Below, in pieces: positions 55,490 to 63,676 of a DNA stretch of 64,000 bases. Position 1 is the stretch's first letter; each line of letters starts with the position of its first letter. The position numbers and the translations under genes are program-made. Origin of the DNA: Rhodoblastus sp963713695 (GTDB lineage Bacteria > Pseudomonadota > Alphaproteobacteria > Rhizobiales > Beijerinckiaceae); contig CAVQMU010000001.1 of assembly GCA_963713695.1 (NCBI GenBank), positions 310,001-374,000 on the forward strand, written 5' to 3'. A model generated the notes under the pieces. That model saw only the letters and a list, made by a program, of their open reading frames with translations. It ran no database searches and was not told the origin of the DNA.

Positions 55490-56572
55490 TCAGCTCGAAA
55501 GGCCGCCCGCCAGCGTCGGCAGGTCGAGCGGCCGGAAGCCGTAATGCTGGAGCCAGCGCACATCCGCCTCGAAGAAGGGGCGGAGGTCGGGCATGCCGTA
55601 TTTCAGCATGGCGATGCGGTCGATCCCCATGCCCCAGGCGAATCCCTGGAACTCGTCGGGATCGAGGCCGCAATTGCGCAGCACATTGGGATGGACCATG
55701 CCGCAGCCCAGAATTTCGAGCCAGTCGTCGCCCTCGCCAAAGCGCATCTCGCCGCCCTTCCGCGAACATTGAATGTCGACTTCTGCGGAGGGCTCCGTGA
55801 ACGGAAAGAAGCTCGGACGGAAACGCATCTTCACCGAGGGCACTTCGAAGAAGGTCTTGCAGAACTCTTCGAGGATCCACTTGAGATGGCCCATATGCGC
55901 CTTGCGGTCGATGACGAGCCCCTCGACCTGATGGAACATCGGGGTGTGCGTCTGGTCGGAGTCGCATCGATAGGTGCGTCCCGGGCAGATCACCCGGATC
56001 GGCGGCGGGTTCTTCAGCATGGTCCGCACCTGCACCGGCGAGGTATGCGTGCGCAAAAGCTTGCGCTCGCCGTTTTCCTTGCGATTGAAGAAGAACGTAT
56101 CGTGCATTTCGCGCGCTGGATGTCCCGGTGGAAAATTCAGCTTGGTGAAGTTGAGGTCGTCGCTTTCGACATCCGGCCCTTCGGCGATGGCAAAGCCCAT
56201 GTCCGCGAAAATGGCGGTGAGTTCGTCCATCACCTGGGAGATCGGATGGATGCGTCCGGTTTCGAGCGAGGAGGAGCGGAGGGGCAGGGTGACGTCGAGG
56301 GTTTCGCTCTTGAGGCGGGCGGCGAGCGCCGCTTCCTTCAGCACGTTTTTCCGGGCGGCGAGGGCGTCTGAAACCGTGTCCTTGAGCGCATTGATCTTCG
56401 CGCCTTCGGTTTTGCGCTCCTCGGGCGACATTTTGCCGAGCGTGGCGAGAAGCGCGGATACCGAGCCTTTTTTGCCCAAAGTGGCGACGCGAACCGCCTC
56501 AAGCGAGGCTTCGTCGCCCGTGGCGTTTATTGCGGCAAGGGTCTCGGCTTCGAGTTGGGAGAGATCAGACAT
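55490..56572 (-). CDS. pheS: Phenylalanyl-tRNA synthetase alpha subunit
   Basis: 360 residues. The N-terminal coiled coil (residues 1-90) precedes the class II catalytic core: motif 1 HPISQVMDELTAIFADMGF, motif 2 HTSPVQVRTM with CPGRTYRCDSDQTHTPMFHQ, and motif 3 FAWGMGIDRIAMLKYG. It charges tRNA-Phe with pheT as an alpha2beta2 enzyme. ATG 56572 (MSDLSQLEAE) is the family start. A terminator lies between rplT and this gene, so pheST has its own promoter. Confidence 0.96.
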   Translation of the reverse strand: MSDLSQLEAETLAAINATGDEASLEAVRVATLGKKGSVSALLATLGKMSPEERKTEGAKINALKDTVSDALAARKNVLKEAALAARLKSETLDVTLPLRSSSLETGRIHPISQVMDELTAIFADMGFAIAEGPDVESDDLNFTKLNFPPGHPAREMHDTFFFNRKENGERKLLRTHTSPVQVRTMLKNPPPIRVICPGRTYRCDSDQTHTPMFHQVEGLVIDRKAHMGHLKWILEEFCKTFFEVPSVKMRFRPSFFPFTEPSAEVDIQCSRKGGEMRFGEGDDWLEILGCGMVHPNVLRNCGLDPDEFQGFAWGMGIDRIAMLKYGMPDLRPFFEADVRWLQHYGFRPLDLPTLAGGLSS

Positions 56573-56761
56573 TTTTGGATCCAGCCTTGAACGGGCGCGT
56601 CCCGCTATCGGAGCATGCCCGGCATGCAGCGGGTAATGCCATGCGGAAAGCGCGCTGCAAAGGAAAAAAGCCGCCATCAGGCCGCCTCGACCGCCTCCGC
56701 TCTTCAAGACGCGCCTGACGGCGCCCGTCAGGGGGAGAGCCCTTCGATCTGTCGCCAAACG

Positions 56762-56786
56762 AAAAAGCCCGCCATCGCTGGCGGGC
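56762..56786 (-). terminator. Rho-independent terminator after rplT
   Basis: On the minus strand GCCCGCCA-GCGA-TGGCGGGC is followed by TTTTTC. The 8-bp GC stem with a T-run 22 bp after the rplT stop separates rplT from pheST. Confidence 0.92.
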
Positions 56787-56808
56787 TTCTGAAATCAGCC
56801 TGAAAGAC

Positions 56809-57186
56809 TCAAGCGGCGGCGGCGGTGGTCGCGGGCAACGCAGACTTCACCTTCTCGACGATCGCCTTGAAGGTCGCCGGCTCGCTGATGGCGAGTTCGG
56901 AGAGGACCTTGCGGTCGACTTCCACGCCGGCCTTGGCGAGGCCGTCGATGAAGCGCGAGTAGGTCAGGCCGAATTCACGCACGGCGGCGTTCAGGCGCTG
57001 AATCCACAGGGCGCGCATCGTGCGCTTTTTCACGCGGCGGTCGCGCGTCGCATATTGCATCGACTTGTCGACGGCCGCCTTGGCGGCGCGGATCGTATTT
57101 TTGCGGCGGCCATAGAAGCCTTTGGCGGCCTTGAAAACTTTCTTGTGCTTGGCGTGCGAGGTGACGCCGCGTTTGACGCGAGCCAT
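56809..57186 (-). CDS. rplT: Ribosomal protein L20
   Basis: 125 residues with GFYGRRKNTIRAAKAAVDKS, KKRTMRALWIQRLNAAVREF and YSRFIDGLAKAGVEVDRKVL (in part). L20 is a large-subunit assembly protein. It lies 45 bp after rpmI, as usual, and ends before a strong terminator. Confidence 0.97.
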   Translation of the reverse strand: MARVKRGVTSHAKHKKVFKAAKGFYGRRKNTIRAAKAAVDKSMQYATRDRRVKKRTMRALWIQRLNAAVREFGLTYSRFIDGLAKAGVEVDRKVLSELAISEPATFKAIVEKVKSALPATTAAAA

Positions 57187-57231
57187 GGGTGATCTCCAGA
57201 AACGTTAAGAAAAAAGACAGATGGGCCGAAT

Positions 57232-57432
57232 TCAGCCGTTGGGGAGGAAGTACTTCTTCACGTTATCGCCGTCCGTCTTGAACATGACGTTAGTGCCGCG
57301 AAGGTTCCGGATCTGCTTTTTCGTGCGTTTGATCATGCCATGGCGCTTGCCGCGCTGGGCGTAGACCACCTTGCCGGTGCCGGTGATCTTGAAGCGCTTT
57401 TTCGCGCCGGACTTGGTCTTCAGCTTGGGCAT
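57232..57432 (-). CDS. rpmI: Ribosomal protein L35
   Basis: 66 residues: MPKLKTKSGAKKRFKITGTG, then HGMIKRTKKQIRNLRGTNVM. ATG 57432 is the family start; the longer upstream frame is not part of the protein. Cotranscribed with rplT. Confidence 0.97.
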   Translation of the reverse strand: MPKLKTKSGAKKRFKITGTGKVVYAQRGKRHGMIKRTKKQIRNLRGTNVMFKTDGDNVKKYFLPNG

Positions 57433-57595
57433 TTTGCTCTCTCTATTGGTTTGGCGCGCGAGGCGCCTTCGAAGCCTTGCGGCCTCTTCGTCTCGGAACG
57501 AGCGAATGATCCGCCACGGCAGCCCTTTACTGGCCGGGCGGATCGAAGCGGCGCTTATAAGGGATATCGAGGCAAAAAAGCAAGAGGGCCCGAAG

Positions 57596-57913
57596 TCATC
57601 CGGCGCAGGAGATGCACTTCGTCGCGGTCGGGAGCGCTTCCAGGCGCTTGGGAGCAATCATTTCGCCGCATTGGGCGCAAACGCCGTAGCTGCCTTCCGC
57701 GATTCGCTTCAAGGCCTGGCGGATCTGGCGGACCTCCTCAAGCTTGGATTTTTCCAGGCCTCCAAGCGCGTCCTGGTCTTCGAGCTGCGTGGCCTGCTCC
57801 TCCCAGTCGGCGGCCAGCGCGCTGCGCAATTCCTTGTCGATCTCCTCGATGTGGCCGGTCAGCTCCACAAGTCGGCGCTCGAGCGATTTTGCGATATTGT
57901 CCTGGTTTTTCAT
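57596..57913 (-). CDS. DksA/TraR-family zinc-finger protein
   Basis: 105 residues: an N-terminal coiled coil (SLERRLVELTGHIEEIDKEL) and a C-terminal C4 zinc finger, YGVCAQCGEMIAPKRLEALP and ATKCISCAG. Short members of the DksA family bind RNA polymerase and alter promoter opening. It sits 163 bp upstream of rpmI and could respond to starvation or stress, but that is inferred from family only. Confidence 0.9.
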   Translation of the reverse strand: MKNQDNIAKSLERRLVELTGHIEEIDKELRSALAADWEEQATQLEDQDALGGLEKSKLEEVRQIRQALKRIAEGSYGVCAQCGEMIAPKRLEALPTATKCISCAG

Positions 57914-58032
57914 TTTTGGCCGTATCCAATTTCGTTTCCGGTTTCGTTTCCGGGTTCATGGCGATCAGCTTAAGGCTCTGGCCGAAGCATGGAAAGCTGT
58001 TTTGCAAGCCGGTTCCGCGGCAAAAGCGCGCC

Positions 58033-59364
58033 CTACTTCAGCGTTGCCCTTGCTTCCTTGTCCAGCTCCGAGACCTGTTTCGTGTCGGGCATCACGAAGT
58101 AGACGAGCAGCGAGCAGAATATCACCGCCGTCGCGTAATAGTAGAAGCCGCTCTCGTTTCCCCGCTGCTTGAACCAAAGCGCGATATATTCGGCGGAGCC
58201 GCCGAAGATCGACACCGCCAGCCCGTAGGGCAGGCCGACGCCCGAGGCCCGCACGGCCGCCGGGAAAAGCTCGGCCTTCACCACGGCGTTGATCGACGTG
58301 TAGGCTGACAGAATGCACCAGCCGAGCGCGATGAGGATAAATGCCTCCCACGGCCCCTTGGCGTGCTGGATGGCCGTCAGCAGCGGCACGGTGGCGAGCG
58401 TCCCAAGCGCGCCGAAGGCGAGCAGCAGTTTTCGCCGGCCGATCCGGTCTGACAAGTCGCCGTAGACAGGCTGCAAAAGCAGCGCGAAAACCAGCGATCC
58501 CGCGCTGACCCAGGTGGTCTGGGCATAGGTCAGGCCGACCGAAAGCTTCAGGAATTTCTGCATGTAGATCGTGTAGACATAGAAGGCGAGCGTGCCGCCC
58601 ATGGTCAAGCCGATGACGGTCAGGACCTCGCGCGGATAGTCCACCACCACGCGAAATCCGCCTCTGCGGGGGCGTTGGGCGTGCGCTTCGACAAAGGCCT
58701 CGGTCTCCTTGAGATCGCGGCGCATGACCAGCGCGAACAGCGCCAGGGCCGCGCCGATCAGGAAGGGAATGCGCCAGCCCCAATCGCGCAGCTGTTCTGG
58801 CGAAAGCAGCAGGTTCTGCAACACCAGCAGCACGGCCAGCGCCGCCAGTTGGCCGCCGATCAAGGTCACGTAGAGAAAGCTCGAATAGAAGCCGCGCCGG
58901 GCGGATGTCGCCATTTCCGAAAGATAGGTCGCGCTGGAGCCATATTCGCCGCCAAGGCTCAGGCCCTGCAGCATGCGGGCGAGAAGCAGCAGGATTGGGG
59001 CGCCGACGCCGATCGTCGCATAGGCCGGCGCGCAGGCGATCAGCAGGGAGCCGAAGCACATCAGCCCCACCGACAGCATCAGCGCTCGGCGGCGGCCGTA
59101 AGTGTCGGCGAAGGCGCCGAAGAGCCAGCCGCCGACCGGCCGCATGAAAAAGCCAATCGCGAACACGGCCGCGGTCGACAGCATCTGAGCCACCGGATCG
59201 TCACCGGGGAAAAAATGCTGCGCGAAATAGAGAGAGAAGGCCGAATAGACATAGAAGTCGAAATATTCGACGAGATTGCCGAGGGAGCCCACGACAATGG
59301 CTTTGAGGCGCGCCGGATCGATCTTTTCCCTGGCGCCAGCAGCAATGTCCTCTGCCGCAACCAT
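58033..59364 (-). CDS. MFS metabolite:proton symporter
   Basis: 443 residues and 12 predicted helices. GSLGNLVEYFDFYVYSAFSL and the loop motifs GAFADTYGRRRALMLSVG and GDLSDRIGRRKLL are typical of the metabolite:H+ symporter branch (KgtP/ProP/ShiA), which imports organic acids, betaine or similar. GGEYGSSATYLSEMA is the helix 4 signature. ATG at 59364 (MVAAEDI) is preferred over the longer Arg-rich start. It lies between infC and rpmI, a place normally without a transporter. Substrate unknown. Confidence 0.9.
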   Translation of the reverse strand: MVAAEDIAAGAREKIDPARLKAIVVGSLGNLVEYFDFYVYSAFSLYFAQHFFPGDDPVAQMLSTAAVFAIGFFMRPVGGWLFGAFADTYGRRRALMLSVGLMCFGSLLIACAPAYATIGVGAPILLLLARMLQGLSLGGEYGSSATYLSEMATSARRGFYSSFLYVTLIGGQLAALAVLLVLQNLLLSPEQLRDWGWRIPFLIGAALALFALVMRRDLKETEAFVEAHAQRPRRGGFRVVVDYPREVLTVIGLTMGGTLAFYVYTIYMQKFLKLSVGLTYAQTTWVSAGSLVFALLLQPVYGDLSDRIGRRKLLLAFGALGTLATVPLLTAIQHAKGPWEAFILIALGWCILSAYTSINAVVKAELFPAAVRASGVGLPYGLAVSIFGGSAEYIALWFKQRGNESGFYYYATAVIFCSLLVYFVMPDTKQVSELDKEARATLK

Positions 59365-59461
59365 TTCTTCTCCTGCCCAGCTTTTTCGTCGGGCTGGGCA
59401 GGCAGAATGGGCAAACGGGCGGCTAAAGGCAACGCGCCTGTTTCGGCGCGACACCAAATTG

Positions 59462-60004
59462 TTACTTTGGAGCGAGCACCATGATCATCTGGCGGCCTTC
59501 CATGGAAGGCTCCAGCTCGATCTTCGCCGTGCCTGCGGTCTCCTGCTTCACGCGCTCGAGCACCTTGAAGCCGAGTTCCTGATGCGCCATCTCGCGGCCA
59601 CGGAAGCGCAGGACGAATTTGACCTTGTCGCCTTCGTCGAAGAAGCGGCGAACGGCCTTCATCTTGGTTTCGTAATCATGATCGTCGATGCCGGGGCGGA
59701 GCTTGATTTCCTTGATCTCGACAATCTTCTGCTTCTTGCGCGCCTCGGCGGCCTTCTTCTGCTCGTTAAAGCGGAATTTTCCGTAATCGAGGATCTTGCA
59801 GACCGGCGGATTGGCGTTGGGCACGATCTCGACGAGGTCGAGGCCGTCCTCGCTCGGCGAGGCCCATGGCCTCTTCAGATGCTCGATGACGCCGCGATTC
59901 TGGCCTTCGGCGTCGATCAATTGAACTTCGCGAACGCGAATTTCCCGGTTGGTGCGGGGTCCCTCCTTTTGCGGAACCGGGGGGGCTTTCATGGGACGAC
60001 GAAT
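59462..60004 (-). CDS. infC: Translation initiation factor IF-3 (AUU start)
   Basis: 180 residues. The N-domain (GPRTNREIRVREVQLIDAEG), linker (KFRFNEQKKAAEARKKQK) and C-domain (KVKFVLRFRGREMAHQELGF, IELEPSMEGRQMIMVLAPK) are complete. An AAGGAG sits 8 nt before an ATT codon (60004-60002) that is in frame and gives (M)RRPMKAPPVPQKEGP, while the first ATG (59992) lies 20 nt away. An AUU start is the known rule in E. coli infC, where IF-3 itself discriminates against it and so limits its own synthesis. The same control is likely here. Confidence 0.93.
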   Translation of the reverse strand: MRRPMKAPPVPQKEGPRTNREIRVREVQLIDAEGQNRGVIEHLKRPWASPSEDGLDLVEIVPNANPPVCKILDYGKFRFNEQKKAAEARKKQKIVEIKEIKLRPGIDDHDYETKMKAVRRFFDEGDKVKFVLRFRGREMAHQELGFKVLERVKQETAGTAKIELEPSMEGRQMIMVLAPK

Positions 60005-60215
60005 GGCCTGTTCTCCTTGGCTTAAGAGTGAAACGGAACCGGATGCATATCAGCCGGCGCGGTCACGCGAAACTTAACACATGTTGCCATTGCAAATAAG
60101 GCTACGGCAAAAACCCCCGCGACCGAAACCACGAGGAGCGAACCGATCCCTAGAATGTGGGAAAGCTCGGCAAAGTCAACGCCGCATTTCCCGCAAGGGT
60201 TCCGAATTGACGAAA

Positions 60216-61381
60216 TCAGCGGGAAATGCCCAGAAAATGGCCAGCATAGGCCGCCAGGGCGAGGCCGCACATGCGCTCGACCGAAAAAGCGGCGGCGTGG
60301 GCCCGAGCCCGGCGGGCAAGGCTTTCGCGCGCCGCGGCGCCGAGCCGGACCGCCTCCTCGCAGGCGCGGGCAAGGGTCTGCGGATGATTGAGGGGGACGA
60401 TCCACCCGCTCCGACGTCCGGGACCGCCATCCGGCGTCGGAAACTCGTCGATGGCGCCTGCGCCCGGCGGATGCAGCAGCGCAATGGGCGCGCCGAGCGC
60501 TTGCGCCTGGATGCAAAGCCGCGGCGACGCCGAGGCAAGGATGACAAGCGCGGCTGCGAGACAGGCGGCGGCGCGGTCGTCCCAAACGAGCCGCGCGACT
60601 TCGCCTGCAAGTCCGGCCTTGGCGCATTCCGCGTCGAAGGCCCCCGACGTCGGCTCCGCCGCCCTTTGCGCGCTCTCCAGCCAGACCATTCGCGCTTCCT
60701 GCGCCTCATTCGCAAAAAAGTTTCTGTCCCTCAGCGCGCGCGCTGCGGCCAGAAACGCTCCTTGGGCTTCGGGCGGCAGGTCGACGCCGACCACAAGCCG
60801 CACATGCATTTCGACGCCGAGGGCGTCGCGCAGCTTCCGCATCCGGCCCGAATCGACTGAATCGGCGGCAAAACGCCTGAGGTCGACGCCGCGCAGGCTT
60901 TGCCGCAATCTTTGCGACGCATCCGGACGCAGCCTCTTCGCCTCGTCCCATTCATCCGCGGAGGCGACCAAAATCGAATCGGCGTCGAGCGCCTCCGGCC
61001 GCCCTGCGAAATCGGCGACAAGCGGGATGCGCGCCTGCCGAGCAATTTTTGTCGCAACGCCGAGACTGGCCCCGGCGCGGATATGGATAAGCTCAACGCC
61101 TTCGTTGAGAACCAGTCGCTCCAGCTCCCGACGGTTGGCCATGATTTTCAGGGGATTGTTCGTCGCCGCCGCGAAGGGCAGGAAAACCCCGCCGCGCGCT
61201 TGCAACTCGCTCGCAAGAGGTCCCGGGCGCCCGCGACCAGGGCCCGCGCGCCCGCCTCGTGCAGCGCGGCCGCAACTTCGACGCAGGCCGAGGCGTCGTC
61301 GCTGGCGTCGAGCGCCGGCGTGACCTGCAGTATGGTTCGGCCAAACAGGGCCTGTCCCTCGATTTCGCTTGCCACGGTCAT
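60216..61381 (-). CDS. Glycosyltransferase family 4-like protein (one apparent frameshift)
   Basis: About 388 residues bridging a shift near 61233 (a missing G in a G run). It starts MTVASEIEGQALFGRTILQV, continues VEVAAALHEAGARALVAG, then ASELQARGGVFLPFA, IHIRAGASLGVATKIARQA and VASADEWDEAKR. LVVGVDLPPEAQGAFLAAA and PIALLHPPGAGAID follow, and the end is ARRARAHAAAFSVERMCGLAL. This is a GT-B-fold transferase; acceptor and sugar unknown. It is divergent from the hydrolase gene and upstream of infC on the same strand. Confidence 0.8.
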
Positions 61382-61517
61382 AGTGTTCGCCCGTCTCGCG
61401 ACGGCCTTCGGTCGCATTCGCTCCTGGCCAGCCCCATTGGGCTGGCGGGCGTTTAATCCGCATAGGCCTCGCGCGGATGGCTTGGTATGATTTCGAATCA
61501 ATGGAGACAGTCTAGCC

Positions 61518-62318
61518 GTGACCGAAAGCGATCGCCAAACGCGCGCCGCGGATTTCTTCGAGCTCGCGCCGGGCAAACCCCGGCTTGCCTTTCTTTCCCG
61601 CGCGGCGAAAGCGGGAAACCTGCTTCCGGGGCTCGTCTGGCTTGGCGGCTTCCGTTCGGACATGCGCGGCTCCAAGGCGAGTTTTCTCGACTCGATGGCG
61701 GATGCGCAGGGTCGCGCCTGCCTGCGTTTTGATTATTCCGGCCATGGGGAATCGGAGGGAGATTTCGCCGATGGGTCCATCGGGGCCTGGGCCGCGGAGG
61801 CGGTCGCGATCTTCCGTGCGCTGACCAGAGGGCCGCAGATCGTCGTGGGATCGTCGATGGGCGGATGGATTGCGCTGCTTCTTGCCCGCGCGCTGGCGGC
61901 GCTGGACGAAAGCCAACGCCTCCAGGGCATGGCGTTGATCGCGCCCGCGGTCGATTTCACGGATAGGCTGATGTGGCCGCAATTGCCGGAAGCGGCGCGC
62001 GGCGAAATCGAGGCGCGGGGGCTCTGGCTGAGGCCCGCGGACGCTTATGGCCCGGCCTACCCGCTGACGCGAAAACTTTTTCAGGACGGGCGCGAGAATG
62101 CGTTGCTCGGCGGCGAAATCCGGACGCATTGCCCCGTCGCCATCCTGCAGGGCATGGACGACCCCGACGTGCCCTGGCGACATGCGATGATGCTCGTCGA
62201 ACATCTCGCCGCCGATCCCGCAACCATCACCCTGATCAGGGACGGCGACCATCGCCTGTCGCGTCCCCAAGACCTCGATGCGCTGCAAAAGGCCGTGGAG
62301 CTGCTTGGCCCCCGCTGA
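61518..62318 (+). CDS. Alpha/beta hydrolase
   Basis: 266 residues. WLGGFRSDMRGSKASFLD, LRFDYSGHGESEGDF and the nucleophile elbow VVGSSMGGWIALLLARAL identify the alpha/beta hydrolase fold, with Asp in DPDVPWRHA and His in RDGDHRLSR as the other catalytic residues. Alphaproteobacterial relatives are annotated carboxylesterases or palmitoyl-thioesterase-like proteins. Start is the GTG at 61518 with GGAGACAG upstream. Substrate unknown. Confidence 0.9.
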   Translation: MTESDRQTRAADFFELAPGKPRLAFLSRAAKAGNLLPGLVWLGGFRSDMRGSKASFLDSMADAQGRACLRFDYSGHGESEGDFADGSIGAWAAEAVAIFRALTRGPQIVVGSSMGGWIALLLARALAALDESQRLQGMALIAPAVDFTDRLMWPQLPEAARGEIEARGLWLRPADAYGPAYPLTRKLFQDGRENALLGGEIRTHCPVAILQGMDDPDVPWRHAMMLVEHLAADPATITLIRDGDHRLSRPQDLDALQKAVELLGPR

Positions 62319-62437
62319 CCCCCGTAAACCCGCCATTAAGGTTAACATGGTCCACTCGTGAACGGTCAAGGGCTTCAGCGGGTTCGCCCGCCGACGGCTC
62401 CGGCCAGTTTTGACCATGTAAATTGCAGGTGTGATCC

Positions 62438-62851
62438 ATGAGTTTGATCGCCAGGCGGGAGCCGCATCTTCTGGAATGGAGCCTGCCGGTCGTCCACGAC
62501 TGCCTGAAGGAATTCTATCGGGACGTGCTTCCGGCGGCGAATGGCGCGCGGGTCCTGATGACGGAACGCCATTTCGCGCTTTGGACCACGCTGGTCGACG
62601 AGGATTTCGACCATCTGCCTGCCGACCGCCATCTTCTCGAATTGCAGGCGGGGGCTTTGCGACTCGATGAGGACGTCTGGGGCGCCGCCGACCGCTATGT
62701 CGCCGCGGAAATCCTCGACATCTGCCTGCGCCGCTTTCGGCGGATGCCACAGGAGGCGCAGGCCAATAGCGCGGCTCTGCTGATCATCCTGAAAAACCTG
62801 CAAGGCGACGCGAGCCGCGCCGAAGAGCCGGCGCTGGCGCGGGCGGCGTGA
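62438..62851 (+). CDS. Hypothetical protein
   Basis: 137 residues, soluble and mainly helical (EWSLPVVHDCLKEFYRDVLP, GAADRYVAAEILDICLRRFR). No family recognised. ATG at 62438 with GTGATCC upstream. A tRNA-Leu follows in the same direction 66 bp later. Confidence 0.65.
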   Translation: MSLIARREPHLLEWSLPVVHDCLKEFYRDVLPAANGARVLMTERHFALWTTLVDEDFDHLPADRHLLELQAGALRLDEDVWGAADRYVAAEILDICLRRFRRMPQEAQANSAALLIILKNLQGDASRAEEPALARAA

Positions 62852-62917
62852 GTTTTTATTGAAACTCGGCCGGATGCGGTTGACAGGCGCCCGGGGCGCC
62901 CGTAGATAACGCGCCGG

Positions 62918-63004
62918 GCCCAGGTGGCGGAATTGGTAGACGCACCAGCTTCAGGTGCTGGCGCTCGCAAGGGCGTGGAGGTTCGAGTCCTCTCCTGGGC
63001 ACCA
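62918..63004 (+). tRNA. tRNA-Leu (anticodon CAG)
   Basis: 87 nt with encoded CCA. Acceptor GCCCAGG/CCUGGGC, anticodon arm CCAGC-UUCAGGU-GCUGG giving CAG, a long variable arm typical of leucine tRNA, and T-arm GGUUCGAGUCC. Confidence 0.97.
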
Positions 63005-63090
63005 ACATTTCTGAAAGCCGATGCGCGTCAGAATGTTGAGCCTTTCCCAAATATTCATGGCATTTAGCGCCGCGGTAAAGCCGCGCCGCC

Positions 63091-63119
63091 GTCGTTGCGA
63101 GCGGAGCGAAGCAATCCAG
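63091..63119 (+). repeat. Dispersed intergenic repeat, family 2
   Basis: 29 bases identical (reverse complement) to 55450-55478. It starts GTCGTTGCGAGCGG and ends GAAGCAATCCAG, a pattern common in alphaproteobacterial intergenic repeats. Confidence 0.85.
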
Positions 63120-63181
63120 GGCGCCAATGCCGGTATTTTTGGCCCGCGGCCGTGGCTTAACGACCGGAAACGGCGTTGAAT

Positions 63182-63622
63182 TCAGTCCTCGTCGCCCGAA
63201 AGCCGCTTCAGCCAGCACGTATCCACATATTCGTAGGCCTCGGCGATCTTGCCGTCGCGCAGCCGCAGCAGGTTGGCGACCGTCAGCCGGGCGAAAGCGG
63301 AGGTGCCGTGATGGCGCGCCAGCGTCGTGCGCCGGATCGCGACATAGTCTCCGTCAACGATGATATTGAGAATCCTGTGCTCGCCCAGTTCGACTTCCGC
63401 GTCGATCCGCCGCAGCAGGCCGAAAATCTGCTCGCGTCCGCGATAAACGCCGCTGAACGAATAATCGTGGGTCGTCCCGATGACATGGAAGACGCCGTCT
63501 TCGTGAAAATATTCGATGAGCTTTTTCGGCGACGCCCGCGCGACCAGCAGCTCCGCGACCAGTTCGCGTGTTTTCCTGTTGGCCTCTTCGGGCAAAAATA
63601 TCGATTTGGCGGCTTGCGACAC
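63182..63622 (-). CDS. SnoaL/NTF2-like protein
   Basis: 146 residues: IEYFHEDGVFHVIGTTHDYS, VYRGREQIFGLLRRIDAEVE, LNIIVDGDYVAIRRTTLARH and LLRLRDGKIAEAYEYVDTCW. An NTF2-like cone, like the gene at 50845. GTG 63622 with GGGAAG upstream is preferred; a start at 63670 adds residues of no clear value. Role unknown. Confidence 0.82.
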   Translation of the reverse strand: MSQAAKSIFLPEEANRKTRELVAELLVARASPKKLIEYFHEDGVFHVIGTTHDYSFSGVYRGREQIFGLLRRIDAEVELGEHRILNIIVDGDYVAIRRTTLARHHGTSAFARLTVANLLRLRDGKIAEAYEYVDTCWLKRLSGDED

Positions 63623-63676
63623 GTAAGGACTTCCCGCAGCCAATATAGACCGATCCGTCCCGGCGCCCAAGCCCAG

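Noticed and set aside
56573..56680. Possible Phe-rich leader peptide (MAAFFL) before pheS
   Set aside because: The frame has only two Phe codons, no stop before pheS and no clear competing hairpins, so attenuation is not supported.
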